Source of the DNA: Eublepharis macularius
Lineage: Eukaryota; Chordata; Lepidosauria; Squamata; Eublepharidae
Direction of reading: 5' to 3'
Length of the DNA stretch: 64,000 bases
Assembly (NCBI RefSeq): GCF_028583425.1
Contig: NC_072791.1
Location: forward strand, 37,207,368-37,271,367
Made by a program: the position numbers and the translations under genes. Shown here one piece after another: positions 32,319 through 43,520 of this stretch. How positions within the stretch are numbered: position 1 is the first letter of the stretch; each line of letters opens with the position of its first letter. Below the pieces are notes generated by a model that searched no databases, was not told the DNA's origin, and saw only the letters and a program-made list of their open reading frames with translations.

Positions 32319-33287
32319 CCCATTCATAATTCTGCAGAACCTTGAAACAAATTACTGTGAGGCATTTAAGTATTGCAGCTCTAGATCTGGGCCCGAGAGG
32401 GAACGAACAAGAAAAATACCCAATAACACAGCAGAGGTGGATTTGGTGATTAGCATCAGATCTATTCCACCAACAGCCTCCTGTTAATCCATGGTAAATC
32501 ACCATGGATTTTCCTGTCTACTAATTCATGGCTGTGCCAGTTGGTCAATGCACATGTGCAGAAGGTATCATGTGCACTGGCCTGTTATTTTACAGAAAAC
32601 TCAGAACAGTGCAACAGACCTGATTACAGTGATTACAATGGAGAGAGAGAGAGAGAGAGATCATGACATTTTTTTTCTACCAAAAACTTATTCTTGCCCA
32701 AAGAGGTTCTAAGTCCTAGGAGGGCAGCTGAGCTTGCATCATTTGGGCACAGTCAGCTTCAGGGTGGGTCATTATACAAAGCTGCCTTTATCTTCTCACT
32801 GGCAGGCTTACAATTTAACTGTTTAATTGTATACAGAGATTAGCTGGGAAGTGGTCAGCCCCAAAGGACTGTTTAAATGCACTTTGATTTTTCAAGGTGA
32901 TTAGCACAATCTTTATCTAATCAAGAGCAGAGAAAAGTATCATATAAGGAGCTCTTATCTGCTAGCTGTGCTTTGCAGATGCCGTAAGAGGAAAAAACCA
33001 AACATGAAGAGTCATTAAGGTCAAACCCTACCCTGTAATTCAGCAACCCTGTGTTTCTACCTTCATTTTGATTACCATCTATAAACAGAAGCAAGAAGTG
33101 CATCACTACATATTAGCAATAAGGAGCAATCATGAGTCTGCAAGGACATCAGGACGTTACATCTGGGAAGAGGGAACTGGGGAAAGTAAGTGATTATCTA
33201 CTTTTTGGGGTGAATATTTGTCACATGGGTTCAAAATGCCAATGTTGGAGCTGGATATTAAATTCTCTCATTTGAAAATAAACAGAA
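32319..33287. other. Intronic stretch, nothing recognised
   Basis: It contains a short GA run (32,641-32,660). No gene is supported. Confidence 0.5.
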
Positions 33288-33530
33288 AGCCAGCCTGGTA
33301 CAGTAGTTAGAGTATTGGACTAGGAATTAGGAGACCCAGGTTTGAAAACCCACTCTGCCATGGACATGGTAGCATACCAAGTGACCTTGAGCCAGACAGC
33401 GTCTCTCAGCCTAATCTATCTCCAAGGACTGTTGCTGTGAGGATAGAGTGGAGGAAGAGAGAACAATGATATAGGTTGCTTTAGTTCCCAGTTGGGAAGA
33501 AAAGCCATGTATCAAAATGAAATAAAATAT
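33288..33530 (+). repeat. tRNA-derived SINE (Sauria-type)
   Basis: AGCCTGGTACAGTAGTTAGA head, ATTGGACTAGGAATTAGGAG, ACCCAGGTTTGAAAACCCAC (box B), AAGTGACCTTGAGCCAGACA, GACTGTTGCTGTGAGGATAG, then a decayed tail with AAATAAAATATAAATAA. Confidence 0.8.
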
Positions 33531-34019
33531 AAATAATTTCTCACGATCATGCAGGTGATCTGTGAGCATAGCTTTGAAGTTAATCTTATATACTAATAGC
33601 CAAGTAGCCCTGATCTGGAGCCATGATGAATGGACAAGATTACAAGTAAGTTGTTTAGTGGGTTTGAAGGAGAAAAGGGCATAGCGAAAAGTGAGCATAT
33701 GGAGGCTGCCAGGAGGAGGGAAAGAGGAAATAATATGGTGAAGGGGATAAAGGGAACAGTGAAGAACCCCCTCAAGTCCTTGCAAGTTCTCCACTGTGCC
33801 CAGCTCAGCCAGCACCACACAATTTGGCCATAGGGGAGAGGCTGCCAGGGGAGGAGGAAAGGTGAAGACAAGATGGCAGACAAAAGTGGGTAGGAAGGAG
33901 AGAAGGAAGCAGGAAAAGGGGAGAGACTTTGGGGGCCAGGGAAGGGAAGAGGATATGATGGGGGAGGGAGAAATGAGATGACCCCTGCAAGTCCTTGTAG
34001 GTGTCTCACTTGTTTGATC

Positions 34020-34079
34020 TACTCTTCAAGACCACGGCTATATAGCCCGGAAAATCCACAACAACCATTACTCTTCAAG
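34020..34079 (+). mobile_element. 38-bp Penelope-like tail insertion with an 11-bp TSD
   Basis: TACTCTTCAAG is duplicated exactly (34,020-34,030 and 34,069-34,079). Between them lie only 38 bases, 34,031-34,068, starting ACCACGGCTATATAGCCCGG and ending CACAACAACCAT. They match the arm end of the palindrome at 6014-6318 with a few substitutions. The retained end is therefore the 3' terminus and the 5' truncation is extreme. Confidence 0.75.
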
Positions 34080-35284
34080 TACTTTTTTACTTAACGACCA
34101 ACCAAATAACAACATTTGCTTTCAATTTCAGACATTGGCCATTCTCCCACATCTTAAAAATAGCACCCCACTTTCATGCGATTTCTGATGTCATCATTTC
34201 CAAAATGGAGGCAGGCATTAAAAAATGGAATCATAACTGCCTGCCTTCGTTTTGGAAACAGTGACATTGGAGATCGCGTGAAAGAGCTGCCAGGGCTCTA
34301 TTTTTAAGATGTGGGGAAACTGCCACTGACTGCCAAAATCTACACATTCTGGACACTTATTCTCATGTTTATCCAGTAGTTCACTTCTGAAATTGGGCTT
34401 ACTCTATCCTGAGTAAGACTGCAGAACATTTGAAGGCCAGTGAGAAATCTATGAATTGAATGGTCTTTCTCCACATCTAAAAAGAGAAGTTCTGTCTCTT
34501 ATGGCTTCTGGCATAAAACCTCTCAAATTCATCCAGAAAGACCCAGAAGCCACCTTGGAAAACAAAAACATTTCTTAGGTAAAAACATGTATACCCCTGA
34601 AGGCTTGTATGAAATACTCATTTTCCTTGTCATATTTGTTTGTTGGTCTCTAAGATGAATTTTGTTAGAAAGTATAAATTCATTGCCAAGAGACAAAACA
34701 TCCCATAAGATCTGAAGACTTAAGTAAGGAACAAACACCTGACCAAGCTTTAACCGTACCATCTCTATGCCTCTCTATTCGATTTTCCATAAGGATGGAA
34801 ACCTGCACAGTAAAATCAGTTTTAAAATGTAGACTAGGAAACGACATACCCTACTGTTTTCTGACTCTCTCTCAGATTAACAAGACCGTTGTTGTGATGA
34901 TAAAACCAGAAAACCTCATGAATTATGCCTTCAGTTTCTGGAGAAAAAATTGGATATATCTGTTATAAATAAATTCTCCAGTGTTTCAGCCAGAGTTGTT
35001 TGATATTCTCCCTTAACTAGACAAATAAGAGTTCAAGTATGGTTGTGTTAGTCTTTGTAGAAAATAATATTAAAACAATCCACTTGGATGTTTTAGACTC
35101 TCAGATTTTTTTTATTTGCAGTGCATGAGTTTTCATAAATTATTACGTCCTTCAGATAAATGAGGTATCAAACATGGATCTCAGCAGCCAAAACACGTGA
35201 ACTTCCATTGAGCTGTTTCCATTAATACTCTCATTTACTGGTTTGCACATTAACAGGAACAAAATGTGCTATATTGGGATAAAA
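34080..35284. other. Intronic stretch, nothing recognised
   Basis: 34,180-34,330 holds two rough mirror pieces around TGATGTCATCATTTCCAAAA and GTTTTGGAAACAGTGACATT, perhaps a decayed fold-back element. No gene. Confidence 0.4.
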
Positions 35285-35730
35285 AGGAACATAACATGAG
35301 AACATAAGAGATGCCTGCCGGATCAGACCAGTGGTTCATCTGTCCCAGCATCCAGTTTCACACAGTGACCAAAGAGTTGCCCTAGAGGGTTAATGAACAG
35401 GGCACAGAGGCCAAACCTCCTCCAATTTGGCATCCAAGCATGGACAGAATTTCACTGCTTCTGGACATGGAAGTTCTCTTTAGTCACCACAGCTACAACA
35501 ATTGATGAACCCACCCTCCATGAATCTTGACATCCTCTTTTCAAGTCATCTATGTGAATGGCCATCACAAAATCCAACGACAACACATTTCACAATTTCA
35601 TCTTTTTTAGTGAGGAAGTATTTCCTTTTGTTACTCTATTTGCAGCTAAAATAAGTCTCCCTCCCTCAATACTACTCTAAACTCTCTTCCTTGAGACCTG
35701 ATGAAAATCACTCTCCAGATATTCCCAGGT
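35285..35730 (-). repeat. CR1-like LINE 3' region
   Basis: The minus-strand reading has GGGAGACTTATTTTAGCTGC, ATGTGTTGTCGTTGGATTTT, ATTCATGGAGGGTGGGTTCA, CCATGCTTGGATGCC, and ends GGATGCTGGGACAGATGAAC, TGATCCGGCAGGCA. It is a non-coding truncated copy. Confidence 0.7.
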
Positions 35731-36225
35731 ACCAGCATTTGGTTCAATTAAAAACTATGCAAGAAAAGAATGACACTTTCTGTGCTGCAGTACAGCTGTG
35801 CTAATGGCCCTCTTCTTAGCAGGTCCTAGACCCACAGGACTGTTAGTTCACATGGGTTCTGAAAAACCTGGAATCTACTTTTGGAGGGACAGAAAAGGCT
35901 GCCTACAGGAGGGAATGAAGCAAAGAGCAGTGTTCCTTCTGCTGACTGTACTCTGAGCCAACCCAATGCTAATCTGTTGAAACACAATAGTATTGGGAAA
36001 ATATGCATATTTTATGGGGAAATTCTGATGTGAGGAAACAAAACATGACAGGAAATAATGTTATAAATTTGTACAAAGGAAAAACGAAATCATTTCCCCC
36101 CCAGGTCAAAACTACAGGGATAAGAAACTATTCCCACGGATCTGTTTTAATGTTTGGTGGATGTGCAATATGGGCACAACTGTCTTATATAGATTTTATA
36201 GTACTGACTGAGATGTTTTAATTTA

Positions 36226-36342
36226 AATTATGCTACCTTGTTTTATTGTATTTATTGCTGTCTGTGATCTGCTCTGAGCCCACTTGCAGGGAGAACAGAA
36301 TATAAATTGAATAAAATAAAAATAAATAAGTAAATAAATAAC
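36226..36342 (+). repeat. CR1/L2-clade LINE 3' tail
   Basis: CTGCTCTGAGCCCACTTGCA, GGGAGAACAGAATATAAATT, and an AATAAATAAATA tail. This is the same tail as at 2384 and, reversed, at 39,292. Confidence 0.65.
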
Positions 36343-36536
36343 TAGAGCTGCCAGGCCTCCTGCTATGGTGGGAGGTCTCCCAATGGAATGGAAGCAAGAT
36401 AATGTCGCTATCTCACTTCTGGGAGAAAACTCTATGTAAAACTATAGAGTTTCTGCTGATTCCTAGAGCTACCACATGTCACTTCAGGGTTTCCTGAGAA
36501 GTGATAGAGTGTTGGTGCTGTAACCAACATCACACA
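36343..36536 (+). mobile_element. 'ATGACATCA' family relative, diverged
   Basis: Begins TAGAGCTGCCAGGCCTCC and has AATGTCGCTATCTCACTTCT, GTCACTTCAGGGTTTCCTGA, AGAAGTGATAGAGTG. The right terminus is not evident. Confidence 0.45.
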
Positions 36537-36544
36537 CACCCTGC

Positions 36545-36750
36545 TAGGGATGCTAGGTCTGGGTTGAGAAATGCCTGGAGATTTGGAGGTAAAGCCTAGG
36601 GAGAGCAGGGTTTGGGGCAGTGAAGGATCTCATCGGGTATAAAGACATAGAGTCCACCCTCCAAAGTGGCCATTTTCTGATCTCTGTAGTCTGGAGATCA
36701 GTTGTAATTCTAGGAGATCTCCAAGCCCCACCTGGAAGTTGGTAACCATA
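36545..36750 (+). mobile_element. MITE A copy 5
   Basis: Ends TAGGGATGCTAGG and GAAGTTGGTAACCATA. The body has GAAATGCCTGGAGATTTGGA and GGCCATTTTCTGATCTCTGT. No TSD is left. A C10 run follows at 36,764. Confidence 0.8.
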
Positions 36751-38338
36751 GTTCCCACTCCACCCCCCCCCCCGATGGTTGCCAGACTCAGCCTGGCAAT
36801 TCTACCTACAACAGTTTCTAACAAGGAAATCACAACTGATTTCTTCCTTTCGGGTCTATGTACCTTTGCAAACAAATTAGCAGTAACCCAATCAGCCAAG
36901 GCTGCAGACCACCAGAGAAGTTCTATCCCTTCCCCTAGAGACTGGATTCATTGTGATGAGTGTCCTTTTGTAAAGGATAATATTGATGCCATTTTCCCCA
37001 CTGCATTTGCTCCAGCACCAGCTTTTTCTTTGTGTTCAGCTTGGTCAAGCCATTCTCTCCAATTCCAACACTCCTCCCACCTATTTATAAACTCACAGCT
37101 TGTTAAGAGGTGGGGAATGTGAATATTTATCAGAGTATTTTTTTAAGGTACTATAGAAAGTGGTACCGTCTAAAAGCATTGGACTTGGTATTCCCCCCCC
37201 ACCCCTTTAAAAATGTTCTCCTGGTCCTGATTTTATTCAGCCGCACCCACACAAAATGTTACAGGAATAGTCTCATTGGAAGATGCAGGTATCAGGACAC
37301 TCACGTATAACACAAAACGGACTTTGAAAAATCCAGCTATGTGGTATTGCTTATAACAGCTTTGCCTTTTGAAAATGGAGCCATCTTGATGCCTTGACTA
37401 TTCCATCCAAGAGCAACTCAGAAGAGTTTTATTTCTAACTGGCACTAGGGGGAGCTCACACTGCAGCTAATGTTTCATTATTTCTTCCTCTTTTATCAAA
37501 AATAAAGGAAGCTGTGGATGTAATTACAGTATTCAGTGAGATACGCCAAAAAAAAGCATATATTGATTTTGTTTTTCTAGGTCTTGAATTGTTGCCCAAA
37601 TTAAGGAGTTGGGGAGGAGCAGAGTTGACAATAGTTTTTTTTTTGTTTTGTTTTGTTTTTTAAACAAAACACAGCAGCCCCACTCATGCACCTTGGCTGC
37701 ATGAGTAGTACCAATGCTGGATTTAACTTCCTATCAGAATGGATCTACTTTTTACCTTTTCCAGATTGGAAGATTTAGGCATGCCTGATTATGTTGGCAG
37801 AGGTAAGGAGCACGAGTGAAGTCAGAGAATTTTGGATATCTCTCAAAGACTATTTTGCTTTCTCTATGCAAGACAAAATATGAGTTTTCATAAGGGCTGT
37901 CAGGATTAAATAAAATGTCTGTCAAACCATAGGAGTTCACAATTTTCAGATTTACAAGAGTAATGTGTATAATAGGGTTGCCAATGACACAATATAAAGA
38001 TCTGCCTTGTACCTTTAAATCCTGATAACTCAGAAAATGAGGTAGGAGCAGATCTCCCACATACTTTGACTAAATAAATGGACCAGGGCTGAGAATTAGA
38101 TTAACACAAGAGTAGCGAGAGCAGTTTAGAGACCCTCAGTTTTAAAATATTATTCTTGGGCTGGGCTGTGGCAACCTCGATAGCGGGTCTGAACGCTGAG
38201 AGCAGCTCTAACGCTGAGTAATCTAGCAGAGACTCTTCAGGAAGCTTAAGAAACTGAGAAGAACAGCAGTGACAAACAAACCCACAAGTAGAGTAAGGAG
38301 CTGGAAGCACTTTACATATTCACATATTATTGTATACT
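36751..38338. other. Intronic stretch, nothing recognised
   Basis: A T/GTTTT run near 37,635 and one isolated TAGGGTTGCCAATGACAC (37,974) that may be an orphan element end. No gene. Confidence 0.45.
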
Positions 38339-38340
38339 GA

Positions 38341-38542
38341 GAACCAAGCTACAAGTGACGCATTACACAGGTTGGACACTTGTCAGCTTCCATCAAGTTT
38401 TGATGGGAAATGTAGGCGTCCTGGTCTTGCAGCTGTAATGGAGAGCCAAGCTGTAAAACCAGGACGCCTACATTTCCCATCAAAACTTGAGGGAAGCTGA
38501 CAAGTGTCCGAGCTGTGTCAGGCGTCACTTGTAGCTTGGCTC
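38341..38542. mobile_element. Fold-back MITE with 85-bp inverted arms
   Basis: Arms 38,341-38,425 and 38,458-38,542 pair at 79 of 85 positions around a 32-base loop. Ends are GAACCAAGCTACAAGTGACG and its near-complement. The terminus resembles the element at 24,058. Both sides carry CTGAG just outside or at the end, a possible short TSD. Non-coding. Confidence 0.85.
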
Positions 38543-39124
38543 TGAGCTGTTATGGTGTTACATAATAGTTTGTAACTGGATCCACAAAGGAAAATGCAGC
38601 CACAAGGAATTGCTTTGCCATAAGGGTGCACAACATACAGCCTGTGGATCACATATAGCCTGGTAGAGCCATGTTGTATGATAGGAGGAGGTGTTAAAGG
38701 GTTTTTTTGGGGGGGGGTGTCACAAGTTTTGAGGGGTCCGAAAATAGCTGAGAGGTGACATTCACCCCCCCCCCCCAACTCTTACATGGACCAAAATGGA
38801 GCCAGGTGACACAAGGTGAACCAAGTGACATCACGGGGCACCCCATAGCTCCAGTAAGGATCAATTTTGGCCCATGTAACTGTTTGAATCATACACCCTT
38901 GCTATAGCATAATGTTAGCACTATATCCAGTGATGGGCAGATGCAGTTTGGGTCACTCATACAGGAATATAAAAGGGCTGCCTGTATATCTATCCACTGT
39001 CATTAGCATATATAGCCAACACTTTCCTAAAATTTCTGCTACCAGGTCATCCTATTCAGTTATATTCTCACTATTTCTTCCTCTAGTCTTCTTCTTTCCC
39101 CTTTCCTTAGACTAGTTTTGACAG
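38543..39124. other. Intronic stretch, nothing recognised
   Basis: G8 and C14 runs at 38,709 and 38,762. No gene. Confidence 0.45.
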
Positions 39125-40465
39125 CTCTTGGTTGGTAACTAGCAGGAAAATTAGAGGGGCAGAGACAAATGGGGAAAATGTTGTGTGATGCCAAAAAGTC
39201 ATTTCTGGCTGAAAATCAGAAGTGATGTCAAAGCATCATAGAGTTCAGGAGATTCCTGGAGTGTTGTGCAATGTGTTGACATCACATTCAGTTTTTAGTT
39301 TAGTTTATTTGATTTTTAGCCTGCCCTCCCCACAAGCAGGCTCAGAGTGGGTTACAACAATAATAGAAATACAAGGAATAAAATAGTAACATCACAAATC
39401 TCAAAAGAACGTAACGTTCAGAACTGAAGATCTCAACAATATAGACTCCAGAGTCCCAGAACGGGGCCCCTTCACACATCCTTGCCCACCAAACATAAAA
39501 GGGGGTGTGTGTGAGTTGATATTATTCTGTGACATCACATGTGTGAGGGGCAGATCACTACACAGATAACTATATAGCCCGCCTGGTGGCAGGAGACTGG
39601 TAAGGAGGCTCATTTGATGGACCTAATGCTGGCCTCAACCATATTCCTGGCAGAACATCTCTGTCTTGTAGGCCAGCTGAAAGGATACAAGATCTTGGCA
39701 GGCCCGAGTATCCTCCAGGTTGGGGCCAGGACCAAAAATGCCCTGGCCCTGGTTGAGGTCAGCCGAGCCTCCCTGGGGCCAGGGACCATCAGTAGATGTT
39801 TACCTGCTAATCTAAGAGCTCTCTGGGGTACGTACAGGGAGAGGTGGTCCCTCAGGTATGCTGGTCCCAGTCCATTTAGGGCTTTATATGTTCAAGCCAA
39901 AACCTTGAACCTGATCGGGAATTCCACGGGAAGCCAGTGTAGCTGCTGCAAGATTGGTGTGATGTGTGCCCTGTGTGGAGTACCCATCAGGACATGAGCA
40001 GCATCGTTCTGGACCCACTGTAGTTTCTGGGTCAGACCCAAGGGAAGCCCTGCATAGAATGAGTCACAGTAGTCCAATCTGGAGGTGACCATTGCATGGA
40101 TCACTGTCGTTAGGTCATGGGCTGGGAGACAAGGGGCAAGATACCTGGCCTGCCAAAGATGGAAAAAAGCAGACCAGGCAACTGCCGCGATCTGGGCCTC
40201 CATTGATAAAGAGGAGTCCAGCATCATGCCAAGACTCTTGACTGATGGAATGGGCACAAGGGGTGCCCCATCAAAGGCCGGGAGCTGGATTCCCACATCT
40301 GACAGCCCACAGCCCAAATACAAGACCTCTGTCATTCAGACAGAAATGATGTCACATTGTCACACGATCCCCCTCCCTTCCTCCTGATGCTCTATTAAAC
40401 ATTGGTGTTGGGACAGGGGTACCAGGAGATTCCCCTTCCAGAAGTGTGCAATTGGCTACCCTACA
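39125..40465. mobile_element. 'ATGACATCA' family relative interrupted by a LINE
   Basis: Left piece 39,125-39,291 (AGAAGTGATGTCAAAGCATC, GTGTTGACATCACATTCAG) and right piece 40,333-40,465 (AGAAATGATGTCACATTGTC, ending near TTGGCTACCCTA) look like one element. The LINE copy at 39,292-40,332 lies between them. Assignment is tentative. Confidence 0.4.
39292..40332 (-). pseudogene. 5'-truncated CR1/L2-clade LINE (ORF2 C terminus and 3' UTR)
   Basis: The minus strand encodes the last part of a CR1/L2-type reverse transcriptase: SLGMMLDSSLSM, SRLDYCDSFYAGLP, LQWVQNDAAHVL, ITPILQQLHWLPV, RFKVLA. The frame is open from 40,335 to 39,892, then continues with breaks toward 39,614. A 3' UTR with GAGCCTGCTTGTGGGGAGGG runs to 39,292. 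CATTCAG flanks both sides (39,285-39,291 and 40,333-40,339), a plausible 7-bp TSD. The catalytic YADD region is absent because of truncation, so it is a dead copy. It is better preserved than the copy at 1927. Confidence 0.8.
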
Positions 40466-40559
40466 TTAGACGTTTAAGTGCTTTAACTGGAGAGTCACCA
40501 CGTCCAGGTAGTGCTGGGCACTTAATACAGCATTAGAGTTAAATAAATATTAAATAACA

Positions 40560-41640
40560 GCATTTGCAGGCACTGTTTTAAAAACCTTTTTTTAATTTTT
40601 TTTTTAAACAGAAACAATTATTTTCCAATGTTAGGCCATCGAGAGTTTTATCCCTCTTGCTCACATACTCTCTCACACATCAACACACAGAATTCTATTT
40701 TGTTTTTATGTAAAACATGTGCCATAAAATCCTTAAATTAATATTAGCCCTGTGAAACTGGCTTTGAGGCCAGAGCTGACAAGAGGCTTGCAAAGAAAAC
40801 ACCACATTTGATTGGTGAGTCACCTTTGTAAGTATGGAAACCACCAGGTTGTTGAGGCTCAGGCTGCTTCACATTGGCCTTACAATCTCCCAGAGTGAAA
40901 ATGTCTGTTGACTGAATTAACTCAGGTGATCTCATATTTCAAAACATACGAGCCATGTGGCATTGGGCGCAGACCACAAAAGGCTCTTTTTCACAATAAA
41001 GCAAACACTTGACAACATTCGGAAGCAGATGGCAGCCCAGCGCAGGGTGTGAAACGCAGGTGTAATTTGCTCAGCACGGCTAAGCAAACGTGTTCCACTG
41101 TCCTGCTCTTGCTTGACGGTTTAAAGTGTTCTTTACTGTCAGCCCTGAGTCTGCAATGATGAAGCGTTCACCTGTGAATGAGTGAATCACTGTTTTCTCT
41201 CTATAAAAAAAAGATGAGTGCTGCAATTCCAGATAATCTTCCTCCAGATGGTCACCACTATGCCATTTTCACTCCACTGGGCTGAGAGGAACAGACGATC
41301 ACCTCCAAGTCTGACATTAAACTGAGTTCCATCACTAAGAGGAAACAGCCAGAGAACAGAGCAGTTGGCGTCTTTTCACCTTCCCTCAAGGCCGCGTTTG
41401 TCACTGGATTAACAGCTTAAACCATGTACGAATAGAAACTTAAATAAAATGGGACATGCTAAGGAGGCAAATATATTTCCCAAGGATATATACTGGATAC
41501 ATGGCTCACTTCAACCAGTGTCAAACAGATACGACTTGAAAGTTTCCATTCACGAGAAGCCCAGGTCTCTATCATACAATACACAAAACGGCCTTATAGT
41601 GAACCAACTAGTCCATTAAGGTCACTACTGTCCACTCACT
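40560..41640. other. Repeat-free block, candidate conserved non-coding DNA
   Basis: Over 1 kb has no recognisable SINE, LINE or MITE and no homopolymer expansion apart from the T-run at 40,588-40,604. It stands out from repeat-dense flanks. I see no ORF, so an enhancer of FLRT2 is only one possibility. Confidence 0.25.
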
Positions 41641-41654
41641 GTGGCAGCTGCTCT

Positions 41655-41790
41655 CCAGGGTCCCAGGATGAGGTCTTTCACATCTCCTTCCTCCTGATCC
41701 TTTTAGCTGGAGATGTTGTATATGGAACCAAGGACCTTCTGCATGCCAAGCAGATGTGCTACACCACGACCCCTTTCCACATACACTAAG
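41655..41790 (-). repeat. tRNA-derived SINE, second family
   Basis: The minus-strand reading gives GTGGTGTAGCACATCTGCTT, GGCATGCAGAAGGTCCTTGG, TTCCATATACAACATCTCCA, GCTAAAAGGATCAGGAGGAA. Same family as 8545. Confidence 0.75.
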
Positions 41791-41867
41791 TCACGCCCTT
41801 GTAGAGCTATTCTGCACTTCTGACATGTCTTACAATTAGCTGAACTACAATACAATCATAAACAAAG

Positions 41868-41945
41868 TTAAAGCCTAAATCCTTTGAGGTCAATGGGCTT
41901 AGAAGAGTGTAACTCCACTTAGGATGGAACTGTTATCGCATCATC
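41868..41945 (+). repeat. Short interspersed fragment (family C)
   Basis: AAGCCTAAATCCTTTGAGGT, CAATGGGCTTAGAAGAGTGT, AACTCCACTTAGGATGGAAC. It resembles the short squamate element also seen at 57,643 and 57,905. The family type is not certain. Confidence 0.4.
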
Positions 41946-42009
41946 ACCCATAAGCAAATATTAAAAAGGTGAGAAAGTTCACTTTCTATCATCTCAGGTG
42001 AATGTATGA

Positions 42010-42260
42010 TTGGGTTACCAGGCCTGCACTTGCCAATATCAGGAGCTTGGACGGGGGGACCTGAAGAAGGGAAGCACCACAGATCACCTTGAAGTCACAT
42101 CACCATAGCCTAGTGACTCTCTAGGAACACCCCTCCTCCAATCTCTAAGGTAAAGACCATAGAGATTAGAGGAATTCCTAGCATGTTGTGTGTGCTGTCA
42201 TTTCCAGATGATCACCTAGAAGTGGCATCACAGTGTTTGTGCCATCATTTATCCCCATAT
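42010..42260 (+). mobile_element. 'ATGACATCA' family relative, diverged
   Basis: Begins GATTGGGTTACCAGGCCTGC and has AAGTCACATCACCATAGCC, TCATTTCCAGATGATCACCT, AGAAGTGGCATCACAGTG. The right end is unclear. Confidence 0.45.
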
Positions 42261-43284
42261 TGTTTTTTCCACCTCTTCACTACCATCACACATGCTGATT
42301 AAGGGAGCTCAATCTCTACAATCTGAAAGTGCTTTAGCTCTTCTTTGTGACAAAAAACCTGGATCTGCCCGCTTGGTGAAACTAATAAGGCCAAAGTAAT
42401 TAAAAGAAATGCCCTCTTGGTCCACAGATGCTCTATTTCACATGTAGCACAATACATTTTGTATTTCAAACGGGGGGGGGGGGGAGAGGGAACAACCTGC
42501 TGTGCCTTTGCAAACAAATTGGCCTCTACCTATAAATTATTCTATACTGTTTTCTTTTATCTAGGGAAAGCCAGTCAGCCTAGCAAAATGTCTGCAGATA
42601 ATTTGGGGGAAAAGCTGCTTCCATCAGCCTAAGCAACTTAACTTGGCAACTGCAGAGACATAATCTTGACACATTTGTATCGTGTTGCGTGGCACTGCAT
42701 CTCTAATGGGTGTAATGGCAAGACAGATCAGCACCAGAACAGGACTGATTACCCTCCTGCCTCTTTCTTATCATATGGATGAATATGGCAACATGACTAA
42801 AATAATGGGCTCCTGTGAAGTCACAGCCTTCACAACCAGGGTATCCCGAGGGGCAGGTGGTCGCATCAGGCACTACGGAGTTGTTCTTAAGGGAGATTGC
42901 CAAGGCACTTGGAGGACAGCAAGCTGATGATGAAGCAAGGGGAGTAAAAGAGCCACTGTGGCCACTTGTCCTTTATCCAGGTGGCTGCTGTGGTGGTGGT
43001 TTTACTCCCTCCCTCCCTCTCTCTCTCTCTCTCTGCAGACATCTTGGTCTCTTTCCAACAGTTTCCTAGTTGACGGGATGAGAGCACAAAAAATGTGGAC
43101 AAAGGCATTACGACGCCTACAATTCAGGCAGGCTTGCAGCTTATCCATCCTCCAGTCTCCCCAGTGCTTGTGGCTGTTAAAAGCTGTGAAACAACTACCA
43201 ACCACAAGTCCTACTAGGCCTTGCCCACTTTCCTGGAACATGGGCTGCATGCCACATTGGAGAAAGTGCTCAGAAGAGCCATAG
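42261..43284. other. Intronic stretch, nothing recognised
   Basis: Two low-complexity runs: G13 at 42,471 and CCCT/CT at 43,008-43,035. The ORFs here have no domain. Confidence 0.5.
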
Positions 43285-43292
43285 GTGGCACC

Positions 43293-43512
43293 TAGGGTTG
43301 CCAGCTTCAGGATGGGAAATTCCTGGAGATTTGGGGGGGTGAAGCCTGGAGAGGGTGGGGTTTAGGGAGGGGAGGGACCTAAACAAGGTATAATGCCATA
43401 GGGTCCACCCTCCAAAACAGCCATTTTCTCCAGGAGAACTGATCTCTGTGGCCTGGAGATCAGCTGCGATTCTGGGAGATCTCCAGCTGCCACCTGGAGG
43501 TTGGCAACCCTA
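43293..43512 (+). mobile_element. MITE A copy 6, complete with perfect TSD (reference copy)
   Basis: GTGGCACC is duplicated exactly at 43,285-43,292 and 43,513-43,520. Ends TAGGGTTGCCAGC and GGTTGGCAACCCTA are inverted repeats. Body: GGGAAATTCCTGGAGATTTG, GGTATAATGCCATAGGGTCC, AGCCATTTTCTCCAGGAGAA, CTGATCTCTGTGGCCTGGAG, GGGAGATCTCCAGCTGCC. The 220-bp length, lack of coding capacity and 8-bp TSD fit a non-autonomous hAT element. Confidence 0.92.
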
Positions 43513-43520
43513 GTGGCACC

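Noticed and set aside
33411..34009. Overlapping minus-strand frames of 135 and 138 codons
   Set aside because: They lie in purine-rich low-complexity DNA and a SINE tail. Composition explains the lack of stops.
39614..40387. Plus-strand ORFs of 127 and 100 codons
   Set aside because: They are the reverse strand of the CR1/L2 reverse-transcriptase fragment, which has clear family motifs on the minus strand.
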